From: Ophiura sarsii
Taxonomy: Eukaryota > Echinodermata > Ophiuroidea > Amphilepidida > Ophiuridae
Direction: 5' to 3'
DNA: 64,000 nucleotides
Assembly: GCA_035610835.1 (NCBI GenBank)
Contig: CM069459.1
Coordinates: forward strand, 58,559,817 to 58,623,816
Shown: piece after piece, positions 9,961-21,121 of the stretch
Layout: the number at the start of each line of letters is the position of its first letter
How positions within the stretch are numbered: the first letter of the stretch is position 1
Made by a program: the position numbers and the translations under genes
The notes under the pieces: generated by a model
What the model was told of the DNA's origin: nothing
The model's database searches: none
Seen by the model: the letters and a program-made list of their open reading frames with translations, nothing else

Positions 9961-12900
9961 TTTCCTGAGTAATGCTACCTTGCTAGCTGCTCTATGCGCC
10001 CATACGAGCAACAATTGGATTTTTTTGAAAAAATTTAAAAGTGATGTAAAAACACATCTGTGTTGATTTTTGACTTTTCCTGAGTAATGCTATCTTGCTA
10101 GCTGCTCTATGCGCAGATACGAGCAACGATTTGATTTTTTTGAAAAAATTTAAAAGTGATGTAAAAACACATCTGTGTTGATTTTTGACTTTTCCTGAGT
10201 AATGCTATCTTGCTAGCTGCTCTATGCGCAGATACGAGCAACGATTTGATTTTTTTGAAAAAATTTAAAAGTGATGTAAAAACACATCTGTGTTGATTTT
10301 TGACTTTTCCTGAGTAATGCTACCTTGCTAGCTGCTCTATGCGCCGATACGAGCAACAATTGGATTTTTTGAATTTTTTTGAAAGTGATGTAAAAACACA
10401 TCTGTGTTGATTTTTGACTTTTCCTGAGTAATGCTACCTTGCTAGCTGCTCTATGCGCCCATACGAGCAACAATTGGATTTTTTTGAAAAAATTTGAAAG
10501 TGATGTAAAAACACATCTCTGTTGATTTTTGACTTTTCCTGAGTAATGCTATCTTGCTAGCTGCTCTATGCGCAGATACGAGCAACGATTTGATTTGTTT
10601 GAAATTTTTTAAAAGTGATGTAAAAACACATCTGTGTTGATTTTTGACTTTTCCTGAGTAATGCTACCTTGCTAGCTGCTCTATGCGCCCATACGAGCAA
10701 CAATTGGATTTTTTTGAAAAAATTTGAAAGTGATGTAAAAACACATCTGTGTTGATTTTTGACTTTTCCTGAGTAATGCTATCTTGCTAGCAGCTCTATG
10801 CGCAGATACGAGCAACGATTTGATTTGTTTGAAATTTTTTAAAAGTGATGTAAAAACACATCTGTGTTGATTTTTGACTTTTCCTGAGTAATGCTACCTT
10901 GCTAGCTGCTCTATGCGCCCATACGAGCAACGATTTGATTTTTTTGAAAAAATTTAAAAGTGATGTAAAAACACATCTGTGTTGATTTTTGACTTTTCCT
11001 GAGTAATGCTACCTTGCTAGCTGCTCTATGCGCCGATACGAGCAACAATTGTATTTTTTGAATTTTTTTGAAAGTGATGTAAAAACACATCTGTGTTGAT
11101 TTTTGACTTTTCCTGAGTAATGCTACCTTGCTAGCTGCTCTATGCGCCCATACGAGCAACAATTGGATTTTTTTGAAAAAATTTGAAAGTGATGTAAAAA
11201 CACATCTGTGTTGATTTTTGACTTTTCCTGAGTAATGCTATCTTGCTAGCTGCTCTATGCGCAGATACGAGCAACGATTTGATTTGTTTGAAATTTTTTA
11301 AAAGTGATGTAAAAACACATCTGTGTTGATTTTTGACTTTTCCTGAGTAATGCTACCTTGCTAGCTGCTCTATGCGCCGATAAGAGCAACAATTGGATTT
11401 TTGTGAAAAAATTTGAAAGTGATGTAAAAACATATCTGTGTTGATTTTTGACTTTTCCTGAGTAATGCTACCTTGCTAGCTGCTCTATGCGCCCATACGA
11501 GCAACAATTGGATTTTTTTGAAAAAATTTGAAAGTGATGTAAAAACACATCTGTGTTGATTTTTGACTTTTCCTGAGTAATGCTATCTTGCTAGCTGCTC
11601 TATGCGCAGATACGAGCAACGATTTGATTTGTTTGAAATTTTTTAAAAGTGATGTAAAAACACATCTGTGTTGATTTTTGACTTTTCCTGAGTAATGCTA
11701 CCTTGCTAGCTGCTCTATGCGCAGATACGAGCAACGATTTGATTTGTTTGAAATTTTTTAAAAGTGATGTAAAAACACATATGTGTTGATTTTTGACTTT
11801 TCCTGAGTAATGCTACCTTGCTAGCTGCTCTATGCGCCCATACGAGCAACAATTGGATTTTTTTGAAAAAATTTGAAAGTGATGTAAAAACACATCTGTG
11901 TTGATTTTTGACTTTTCCTGAGTAATGCTACCTTGCTGGCTGCTCTATGCGCCGATACGAGCAACAATTGGATTTTTTTGAAAAAATTTAAAAGTGATGT
12001 AAAAACACATCTGTGTTGATTTTTGACTTTTCCTGAGTAATGCTATCTTGCTAGCTGCTCTATGCGCAGATACGAGCAACGATTTGATTTTTTTGAAAAA
12101 ATTTAAAAGTGATGTAAAAACACATCTGTGTTGATTTTTGACTTTTCCTGAGTAATGCTATCTTGCTAGCTGCTCTATGCGCAGATACGAGCAACGATTT
12201 GATTTTTTTGAAAAAATTTAAAAGTGATGTAAAAACACATCTGTGTTGATTTTTGACTTTTCCTGAGTAATGCTACCTTGCTAGCTGCTCTATGCGCCGA
12301 TACGAGCAACAATTGGATTTTTTGAATTTTTTTGAAAGTGATGTAAAAACACATCTGTGTTGCTTTTTGACTTTTCATGAGTAATGCTACCTTGCTAGCT
12401 GCTCTATGCGCCCATACGAGCAACAATTGGATTTTTTTGAAAAAATTTGAAAGTGATGTAAAAACACATCTGTGTTGATTTTTGACTTTTCCTGAGTAAT
12501 GCTATCTTGCTAGCTGCTCTATGCGCAGATACGAGCAACGATTTGATTTGTTTGAAATTTTTTAAAAGTGATGTAAAAACACATCTGTGTTGATTTTTGA
12601 CTTTTCCTGAGTAATGCTACCTTGCTAGCTGCTCTATGCGCCCATACGAGCAACGATTTGATTTTTTTGAAAAAATTTAAAAGTGATGTAAAAACACATC
12701 TGTGTTGATTTTTGACTTTTCCTGAGTAATGCTACCTTGCTGGCTGCTCTATGCGCCGATACGAGCAACAATTGGATTTTTTTGAAAAAATTTAAAAGTG
12801 ATGTAAAAACACATCTGTGTTGATTTTTGACTTTTCCTGAGTAATGCTATCTTGCTAGCTGCTCTATGCGCAGATACGAGCAACGATTTGATTTTTTTGA

Positions 12901-14272
12901 AAAAATTTAAAAGTGATGTAAAAACACATCTGTGTTGATTTTTGACTTTTCCTGAGTAATGCTATCTTGCTAGCTGCTCTATGCGCAGATACGAGCAACG
13001 ATTTGATTTTTTTGAAAAAATTTAAAAGTGATGTAAAAACACATCTGTGTTGATTTTTGACTTTTCCTGAGTAATGCTACCTTGCTAGCTGCTCTATGCG
13101 CCGATACGAGCAACAATTGGATTTTTTGAATTTTTTTGAAAGTGATGTAAAAACACATCTGTGTTGATTTTTGACTTTTCCTGAGTAATGCTACCTTGCT
13201 AGCTGCTCTATGCGCCCATACGAGCAACAATTGGATTTTTTTGAAAAAATTTGAAAGTGATGTAAAAACACATCTGTGTTGATTTTTGACTTTTCCTGAG
13301 TAATGCTATCTTGCTAGCTGCTCTATGCGCAGATACGAGCAACGATTTGATTTGTTTGAAATTTTTTAAAAGTGATGTAAAAACACATCTGTGTTGATTT
13401 TTGACTTTTCCTGAGTAATGCTACCTTGCTAGCTGCTCTATGCGCCCATACGAGCAACAATTGGATTTTTTTGAAAAAATTTGAAAGTGATGTAAAAACA
13501 CATCTGTGTTGATTTTTGACTTTTCCTGAGTAATGCTATCTTGCTAGCTGCTCTATGCGCAGATACGAGCAACGATTTGATTTGTTTGAAATTTTTTAAA
13601 AGTGATGTAAAAACACATCTGTGTTGATTTTTGACTTTTCCTGAGTAATGCTACCTTGCTAGCTGCTCTATGCGCCCATACGAGCAACGATTTGATTTTT
13701 TTGAAAAAATTTAAAAGTGATGTAAAAACACATCTGTGTTGATTTTTGACTTTTCCTGAGTAATGCTACCTTGCTAGCTGCTCTATGCGCCGATACGAGC
13801 AACAATTGGATTTTTTGAATTTTTTTGAAAGTGATGTAAAAACACATCTGTGTTGATTTTTGACTTTTCCTGAGTAATGCTACCTTGCTAGCTGCTCTAT
13901 GCGCCCATACGAGCAACAATTGGATTTTTTTGAAAAAATTTGAAAGTGATGTAAAAACACATCTGTGTTGATTTTTGACTTTTCCTGAGTAATGCTATCT
14001 TGCTAGCTGCTCTATGCGCAGATACGAGCAACGATTTGATTTGTTTGAAATTTTTTAAAAGTGATGTAAAAACACATCTGTGTTGATTTTTGACTTTTCC
14101 TGAGTAATGCTACCTTGCTAGCTGCTCTATGCGCCGATAAGAGCAACAATTGGATTTTTTTGAAAAAATTTGAAAGTGATGTAAAAACATATCTGTGTTG
14201 ATTTTTGACTTTTCCTGAGTAATGCTACCTTGCTAGCTGCTCTATGCGCCCATACGAGCAACAATTGGATTT
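9961..14272 (-). repeat. Inverted short-monomer sub-block
   Basis: G-, T- and C-type monomers in - orientation, with no gene. It contains an inverted full 919-bp HOR at 10923-11841 and an internal duplication in which about 10012-11515 matches 12769-14272 at a 2757-bp offset (24 monomers). One copy-specific base is visible in the C-type unit near 11051 (AATTGTATT against AATTGGATT). Confidence 0.85.
10923..11841 (-). repeat. 919-bp HOR in inverted orientation
   Basis: Read on the - strand from 11841, the eight monomers follow the same order as the + copies, including the palindrome near 11780 and the CGATAAGAG (CTCTTATCG) monomer near 11380. Presence of the intact HOR shows that the HOR predates the inversion. 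Confidence 0.85.
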
Positions 14273-14294
14273 TCTCAAAAGTATCTCAAAAGTG
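14273..14294. other. Junction filler: two tandem 11-mers
   Basis: Between the end of the inverted block and the + flank lie TCTCAAAAGTA (14273-14283) and TCTCAAAAGTG (14284-14294), a direct duplication with one mismatch. TCTCAAAAGTA is not part of any monomer. The second copy merges into AAAAGTGATGT, which pairs with ACATCACTTTT (14305-14315) around a 6-base loop. Short templated filler of this kind is typical of end joining. Confidence 0.8.
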
Positions 14295-14315
14295 ATGTGT
14301 TTTTACATCACTTTT
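14288..14315. other. Perfect 11-bp-stem hairpin at right breakpoint
   Basis: AAAAGTGATGT (14288-14298), loop GTTTTT, ACATCACTTTT (14305-14315). The left arm is in the inverted sense and the right arm is ordinary + satellite, so the fold is created by the rearrangement itself. Confidence 0.85.
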
Positions 14316-16912
14316 AAATTTTTCATAAAAATCGAATTGTGCTTTTACATCACTTTGAAATTTTTCATAGAAATCCAATTTTTGATCGTATCGGGCGCAT
14401 AGAGCAGCTAGCAAGGTAGCATTACTCAGGAAAAGTCAAAAATCAACACAGATGTGTTTTTACATCACTTTCAAATTTTTTCAAAAAAATCAAATCGTTG
14501 CTCGTATCTGCGCATAGAGCAGCTAGCAAGATAGCATTATTCAGGAAAAGTCAAAAATCAACACAGATATGTTTTTACATCACTTTCAAATTTTTTCAAA
14601 AAAATCCAATTGTTGCTCGTATCGGCGCATAGAGCAGCCAGCAAGGTAGCATTACTCAGGAAAAGTCAAAAATCAACACAGATGTGTTTTTACATCACTT
14701 TCAAATTTTTTCAAAAAAATCCAATTGTTGCTCGTATGGGCGCATAGAGCAGCTAGCAAGGTAGCATTACTCAGGAAAAGTCAAAAATCAACACATATGT
14801 GTTTTTACATCACTTTTAAAAAATTTCAAACAAATCAAATCGTTGCTCGTATCTGCGCATAGAGCAGCTAGCAAGGTAGCATTACTCAGGAAAAGTCAAA
14901 AATCAACACAGATGTGTTTTTACATCACTTTTAAAAAATTTCAAACAAATCAAATCGTTGCTCGTATCTGCGCATAGAGCAGCTAGCAAGATAGCATTAC
15001 TCAGGAAAAGTCAAAAATCAACACAGATGTGTTTTTACATCACTTTCAAATTTTTTCAAAAAAATCCAATTGTTGCTCGTATGGGCGCATAGAGCAGCTA
15101 GCAAGGTAGCATTACTCAGGAAAAGTCAAAAATCAACACAGATATGTTTTTACATCACTTTCAAATTTTTTCAAAAAAATCCAATTGTTGCTCTTATCGG
15201 CGCATAGAGCAGCTAGCAAGGTAGCATTACTCAGGAAAAGTCAAAAATCAACACAGATGTGTTTTTACATCACTTTTAAAAAATTTCAAACAAATCAAAT
15301 CGTTGCTCGTATCTGCGCATAGAGCAGCTAGCAAGATAGCATTACTCAGGAAAAGTCAAAAATCAACACAGATGTGTTTTTACATCACTTTCAAATTTTT
15401 TCAAAAAAATCCAATTGTTGCTCGTATGGGCGCATAGAGCAGCTAGCAAGGTAGCATTACTCAGGAAAAGTCAAAAATCAACACAGATGTGTTTTTACAT
15501 CACTTTCAAAAAAATTCAAAAAATCCAATTGTTGCTCGTATCGGCGCATAGAGCAGCTAGCAAGGTAGCATTACTCAGGAAAAGTCAAAAATCAACACAG
15601 ATGTGTTTTTACATCACTTTTAAATTTTTTCAAAAAAATCAAATCGTTGCTCGTATGGGCGCATAGAGCAGCTAGCAAGGTAGCATTACTCAGGAAAAGT
15701 CAAAAATCAACACAGATGTGTTTTTACATCACTTTTAAAAAATTTCAAACAAATCAAATCGTTGCTCGTATCTGCGCATAGAGCAGCTAGCAAGATAGCA
15801 TTACTCAGGAAAAGTCAAAAATCAACACAGATGTGTTTTTACATCACTTTCAAATTTTTTCAAAAAAATCCAATTGTTGCTCGTATGGGCGCATAGAGCA
15901 GCTAGCAAGGTAGCATTACTCAGGAAAAGTCAAAAATCAACACAGATGTGTTTTTACATCACTTTTAAAAAATTTCAAACAAATCAAATCGTTGCTCGTA
16001 TCTGCGCATAGAGCAGCTAGCAAGATAGCATTACTCAGGAAAAGTCAAAAATCAACACAGATGTGTTTTTACATCACTTTCAAATTTTTTCAAAAAAATC
16101 CAATTGTTGCTCGTATGGGCGCATAGAGCAGCTAGCAAGGTAGCATTACTCAGGAAAAGTCAAAAATCAACACAGATGTGTTTTTACATCACTTTTAAAA
16201 AATTTCAAACAAATCAAATCGTTGCTCGTATCTGCGCATAGAGCAGCTAGCAAGATAGCATTACTCAGGAAAAGTCAAAAATCAACACAGATGTGTTTTT
16301 ACATCACTTTCAAATTTTTTCAAAAAAATCCAATTGTTGCTCGTATGGGCGCATAGAGCAGCTAGCAAGGTAGCATTACTCAGGAAAAGTCAAAAATCAA
16401 CACAGATATGTTTTTACATCACTTTCAAATTTTTTCAAAAAAATCCAATTGTTGCTCTTATCGGCGCATAGAGCAGCTAGCAAGGTAGCATTACTCAGGA
16501 AAAGTCAAAAATCAACACAGATGTGTTTTTACATCACTTTTAAAAAATTTCAAACAAATCAAATCGTTGCTCGTATCTGCGCATAGAGCAGCTAGCAAGA
16601 TAGCATTACTCAGGAAAAGTCAAAAATCAACACAGATGTGTTTTTACATCACTTTTAAAAAATTTCAAACAAATCAAATCGTTGCTCGTATCTGCGCATA
16701 GAGCAGCTAGCAAGATAGCATTACTCAGGAAAAGTCAAAAATCAACACAGATGTGTTTTTACATCACTTTCAAATTTTTTCAAAAAAATCCAATTGTTGC
16801 TCGTATGGGCGCATAGAGCAGCTAGCAAGGTAGCATTACTCAGGAAAAGTCAAAAATCAACACAGATGTGTTTTTACATCACTTTTAAATTTTTCATCGA
16901 AATCTAATTTTT
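14295..16912 (+). repeat. Short-monomer domain right of the inversion
   Basis: It opens with an L-type exit unit (TTTGATCGTATCGGG near 14385), then short monomers with a full 919-bp HOR at 14736-15654. From 14295 to about 16194 it matches 5761-7660 at 8534 bp. Shared details include CATTATTCAGG near 14537 and CAGCCAGCAAGG near 14637. No gene. Confidence 0.88.
14736..15654 (+). repeat. 919-bp HOR, copy 3
   Basis: Complete eight-monomer HOR with the palindrome at 14790 and the CTCTTATCGG monomer near 15193; followed by G/T dimers rather than another full HOR. Confidence 0.87.
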
Positions 16913-17854
16913 GCTCGTATCGGGCGCATAGAGCAGCTAGCAAGGTAGCATTACTCAGGAAAAGTCGGAAACCAACACGGATGTGTTTTTACATCACTTT
17001 TAAATTTTTCATAAAAATCGAATTGTGTTTTTACATCACTTTTAAATTTTTCATCGAAATCTAATTTTTGCTCGTATCGGGCGCATAGAGCAGCTAGCAA
17101 GGTAGCATTACTCAGGAAAAGTCGGAAATCAACACGGATGTGTTTTTACATCACTTTTAAATTTTTCATAAAAATCGAATTGTGTTTTTACATCACTTTG
17201 AAATTTTTCATCGAAATCTAATTTTTGCTCGTATCGGGCGCATAGAGCAGCTAGCAAGGTAGCATAACTCAGGAAAAGTCGGAAATCAACACGGATGTGT
17301 TTTTACATCACTTTTAAATTTTTCATAAAAATCGAATTGTGTTTTTACATCACTTTGAAATTTTTCATCGAAATCTAATTTTTGCTCGTATCGGGCGCAT
17401 AGAGCAGCTAGCAAGGTAGCATAACTCAGGAAAAGTCGGAAATCAACACGGATGTGTTTTTACATCACTTTTAAATTTTTCATAAAAATCGAATTGTGTT
17501 TTTACATCACTTTGAAATTTTTCATCGAAATCTAATTTTTGCTCGTATCGGGCGCATAGAGCAGCTAGCAAGGTAGCATTACTTAGGAAAAGTCGGAAAT
17601 CAACACAGATGTGTTTTTACATCACTTTTAAATTTTTCATAAAAATCGAATTGTGTTTTTACATCACTTTTAAATTTTTCATCGAAATCTAATTTTTGCT
17701 CGTATCGGGCGCATAGAGCAGCTAGCAAGGTAGCATTACTCAGGAAAAGTCGGAAATCAACACGGATGTGTTTTTACATCACTTTTAAATTTTTCATAAA
17801 AATCGAATTGTGCTTTTACATCACTTTGAAATTTTTCATAGAAATCCAATTTTT
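16913..17854 (+). repeat. Six consecutive 157-bp L-type monomers
   Basis: Starts of GCTCGTATCGGG at 16913, 17070, 17227, 17384, 17541 and 17698, then GATCGTATCGGG at 17855, give six exact 157-bp steps (942 bp). Each has the 42-bp segment twice, the second copy usually with CTTTGAAATTTTTC. The 157-bp form therefore behaves as a homogenised monomer in its own right. Confidence 0.93.
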
Positions 17855-19460
17855 GATCGTATCGGGCGCATAGAGCAGCTAGCAAGGTAGCATTACTCAG
17901 GAAAAGTCAAAAATCAACACAGATGTGTTTTTACATCACTTTTAAATTTTTTCAAAAAAATCAAATCGTTGCTCGTATCTGCGCATAGAGCAGCTAGCAG
18001 ATAGCATTATTCAGGAAAAGTCAAAAATCAACACAGATGTGTTTTTACATCACTTTCAAATTTTTTCAAAAAAATCCAATTGTTGCTCGTATCGGCGCAT
18101 AGAGCAGCCAGCAAGGTAGCATTACTCAGGAAAAGTCAAAAATCAACACAGATGTGTTTTTACATCACTTTCAAATTTTTTCAAAAAAATCCAATTGTTG
18201 CTCGTATGGGCGCATAGAGCAGCTAGCAAGGTAGCATTACTCAGGAAAAGTCAAAAATCAACACAGATGTGTTTTTACATCACTTTTTAAAAATTTCAAA
18301 CAAATCAAATCGTTGCTCGTATCTGCGCATAGAGCAGCTAGCAAGATAGCATTACTCAGGAAAAGTCAAAAATCAACACAGATGTGTTTTTACATCACTT
18401 TCAAATTTTTTCAAAAAAATCCAATTGTTGCTCGTATGGGCGCATAGAGCAGCTAGCAAGGTAGCATTACTCAGGAAAAGTCAAAAATCAACACAGATGT
18501 GTTTTTACATCACTTTCAAATTTTTTCAAAAAAATCCAATTGTTGCTCGTATGGGCGCATAGAGCAGCTAGCAAGGTAGCATTACTCAGGAAAAGTCAAA
18601 AATCAACACAGATATGTTTTTACATCACTTTCAAATTTTTTCAAAAAAATCCAATTGTTGCTCTTATCGGCGCATAGAGCAGCTAGCAAGGTAGCATTAC
18701 TCAGGAAAAGTCAAAAATCAACACAGATGTGTTTTTACATCACTTTTAAAAAATTTCAAACAAATCAAATCGTTGCTCGTATCTGCGCATAGAGCAGCTA
18801 GCAAGATAGCATTACTCAGGAAAAGTCAAAAATCAACACAGATGTGTTTTTACATCACTTTCAAATTTTTTCAAAAAAATCCAATTGTTGCTCGTATGGG
18901 CGCATAGAGCAGCTAGCAAGGTAGCATTACTCAGGAAAAGTCAAAAATCAACACAGATGTGTTTTTACATCACTTTCAAAAAAATTCAAAAAATCCAATT
19001 GTTGCTCGTATCGGCGCATAGAGCAGCTAGCAAGGTAGCATTACTCAGGAAAAGTCAAAAATCAACACAGATGTGTTTTTATATCACTTTCAAAAAAATT
19101 CAAAAAATCCAATTGTTGCTCGTATCGGCGCATAGAGCAGCTAGCAAGGTAGCATTACTCAGGAAAAGTCAAAAATCAACACAGATGTGTTTTTACATCA
19201 CTTTCAAAAAAATTCAAAAAATCCAATTGTTGCTCGTATCTGCGCATAGAGCAGCTAGCAAGATAGCATTACTCAGGAAAAGTCAAAAATCAACACAGAT
19301 GTGTTTTTAAATCACTTTTAAATTTTTTCAAAAAAATCCAATTGTTGCTCGTATGGGCGCATAGAGCAGCTAGCAAGGTAGCATTACTCAGGAAAAGTCA
19401 AAAATCAACACAGATGTGTTTTTACATCACTTTCAAATTTTTTATCGAAATCTAATTTTT
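17855..19460 (+). repeat. Short-monomer domain with a 114-bp run
   Basis: G-, T- and C-type monomers; one lacks a base (AGCTAGCAGATAGC near 17998). At 18890-19231 there are three successive 114-bp units. This domain contains the left boundary (18988) of the 9742-bp tandem duplication. No gene. Confidence 0.87.
18890..19231 (+). repeat. Run of three 114-bp C-type-linked monomers
   Basis: GCTCGTAT starts at 18890, 19004, 19118 and 19232 give three steps of exactly 114 bp, a multiple of three. One reading frame therefore stays open from 18885 to 19310 (141 codons, TTG start), repeating a 38-residue block with AHRAASKVALLRKSQKSTQM. I regard this as a by-product of repeat length, not a gene. Confidence 0.85.
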
Positions 19461-20088
19461 GCTCGTATCGGGCGCATAGAGCAGCTAGCAAGGTAGCATT
19501 ACTCAGGAAAAGTCGGAAATCAACACGGATGTGTTTTTACATCACTTTTAAATTTTTTCAAAAAAATCGAATTGTGCTTTTACATCACTTTGAAATTTTT
19601 CATAGAAATCCAATTTTTGATCGTATCGGGCGCATAGAGCAGCTAGCAAGGTAGCATTACTCAGCAAAAGTCGGAAATCAACACAGATGTGTTTTTACAT
19701 CACTTTTAAATTTTTCATAAAAATCGAATTGTGTTTTTACATCACTTTTAAATTTTTCATCGAAATCTAATTTTTGCTCGTATCGGGCGCATAGAGCAGC
19801 TAGCAAGGTAGCATTACTCAGGAAAAGTCGGAAATCAACACGGATGTGTTTTTACATCACTTTTAAATTTTTCATAAAAATCGAATTGTGTTTTTACATC
19901 ACTTTGAAATTTTTCATCGAAATCTAATTTTTGCTCGTATCGGGCGCATAGAGCAGCTAGCAAGGTAGCATTACTCAGGAAAAGTCGGAAATCAACAAGG
20001 ATGGTTTTAACATCACTTTTAAATTTTTCATAAAAATCGAATTGTGCTTTTACATCACTTTGAAATTTTTCATAGAAATCCAATTTTT
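19461..20088 (+). repeat. L-type block, four long monomers
   Basis: Unit starts at 19461, 19619, 19776, 19933 and 20089 give lengths 158, 157, 157 and 156; the last lost a base in AAGGATGGTTTTAAC. Open frames on the - strand in this block (for example 19835-20137) cross two long units and are not considered genes. The block is duplicated at 29203-29830. Confidence 0.87.
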
Positions 20089-21121
20089 GATCGTATCGGG
20101 CGCATAGAGCAGCTAGCAAGGTAGCATTACTCAGCAAAAGTCGGAAATCAACACAGATGTGTTTTTACATCACTTTTAAATTTTTTCAAAAAAATCAAAT
20201 CGTTGCTCGTATCTGCGCATAGAGCAGCTAGCAAGATAGCATTACTCAGGAAAAGTCGGAAATCAACACAGATGTGTTTTTACATCACTTTAAATTTTTT
20301 CAAAAAAATCAAATCGTTGCTCGTATCTGCGCATAGAGCAGCTAGCAAGATAGCATTACTCAGGAAAAGTCAAAAATCAACGCAGATGTGTTTTTACATC
20401 ACTTTCAAATTTTTTCAAAAAAATCCAATTGTTGCTCGTATGGGCGCATAGAGCAGCTAGCAAGGTAGCATTACTCAGGAAATGTCAAAAATCAACACAG
20501 ATGTGTTTTTACATCACTTTTAAAAAATTTCAAACAAATCAAATCGTTGCTCGTATCTGCGCATAGAGCAGCTAGCAAGATAGCATTACTCAGGAAAAGT
20601 CAAAAATCAACACAGATGTGTTTTTACATCACTTTCAAAAAAATTCAAAAAATCCAATTGTTGCTCGTATCGGCGCATAGAGCAGGTAGCAAGGTAGCAT
20701 TACTCAGGAAAAGTCAAAAATCAACACAGATGTGTTTTTACATCACTTTTAAATTTTTTCAAAAAAATCAAATCGTTGCTCGTATCTGCGCATAGAGCAG
20801 CTAGCAAGATAGCATTACTCAGGAAAAGTCAAAAATCAACACAGATGTGTTTTTACATCACTTTTAAATTTTTTCAAAAAAATCAAATCGTTGCTCGTAT
20901 CTGCGCATAGAGCAGCTAGCAAGATAGCATTACTCAGGAAAAGTCGGAAATCAACACGGATGTTTTTTTACATCACTTTTAAATTTTTCATCGAAATCTA
21001 ATTTTTGCTCGTATCGGGCGCATAGAGCAGCTAGCAAGGTAGCATTACTCAGGAAAAGTCGGAAATCAACACGGATGTGTTTTTACATCACTTTTAAATT
21101 TTTCATCGAAATCTAATTTTT
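20089..21121 (+). repeat. Short monomers grading into L-type
   Basis: T-, G- and C-type monomers, including hybrids that combine the L marker GTCGGAAATC with the short linker TTTTTTCAAAAAAATC. The AGCAGGTAGC marker near 20694 is shared with about 30436, 50600 and 61467, so these four places descend from one ancestor. No gene. Confidence 0.83.

Larger units (their letters stand above)
8775..14272 (-). repeat. Inverted 5.5-kb satellite block
   Basis: Every monomer from here to 14272 reads as the reverse complement of the flanks (for example CTGAGTAATGCTACCTTGC). Its left end, read on the - strand, is L-type with a tripled 42-bp segment and terminates in CAGCAAAAGTCGGAAATCAA. The same order occurs uninverted at 49081-49331, where the next bases match the right flank starting at 14295. 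That identifies the block as an inversion and not an independent insertion. The opposite end is a G-type monomer cut at the linker. Confidence 0.9.

Noticed and set aside
8775..14294. Mobile element insertion as the cause of the orientation switch
   Set aside because: The block is entirely satellite, has no terminal inverted repeats or target-site duplication of its own and no coding capacity; an inversion explains both ends.
16913..17854. CENP-B-box-like site at TTTGCTCGTATCGGG in L-type monomers
   Set aside because: Against the nine essential bases (TTCG, A, CGGG) I count seven matches; the central A and one base of TTCG are wrong, and the other monomer classes also lack CGGG.
18885..19310. 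Open reading frames of 69-141 codons throughout the array, on both strands, as possible genes
   Set aside because: They recur with the satellite period, mostly start at TTG, overlap on opposite strands (for example 49068-49289 and 49110-49319), open only where 114-bp units or 42-bp multiples keep frame, and show no domain, signal or codon evidence.
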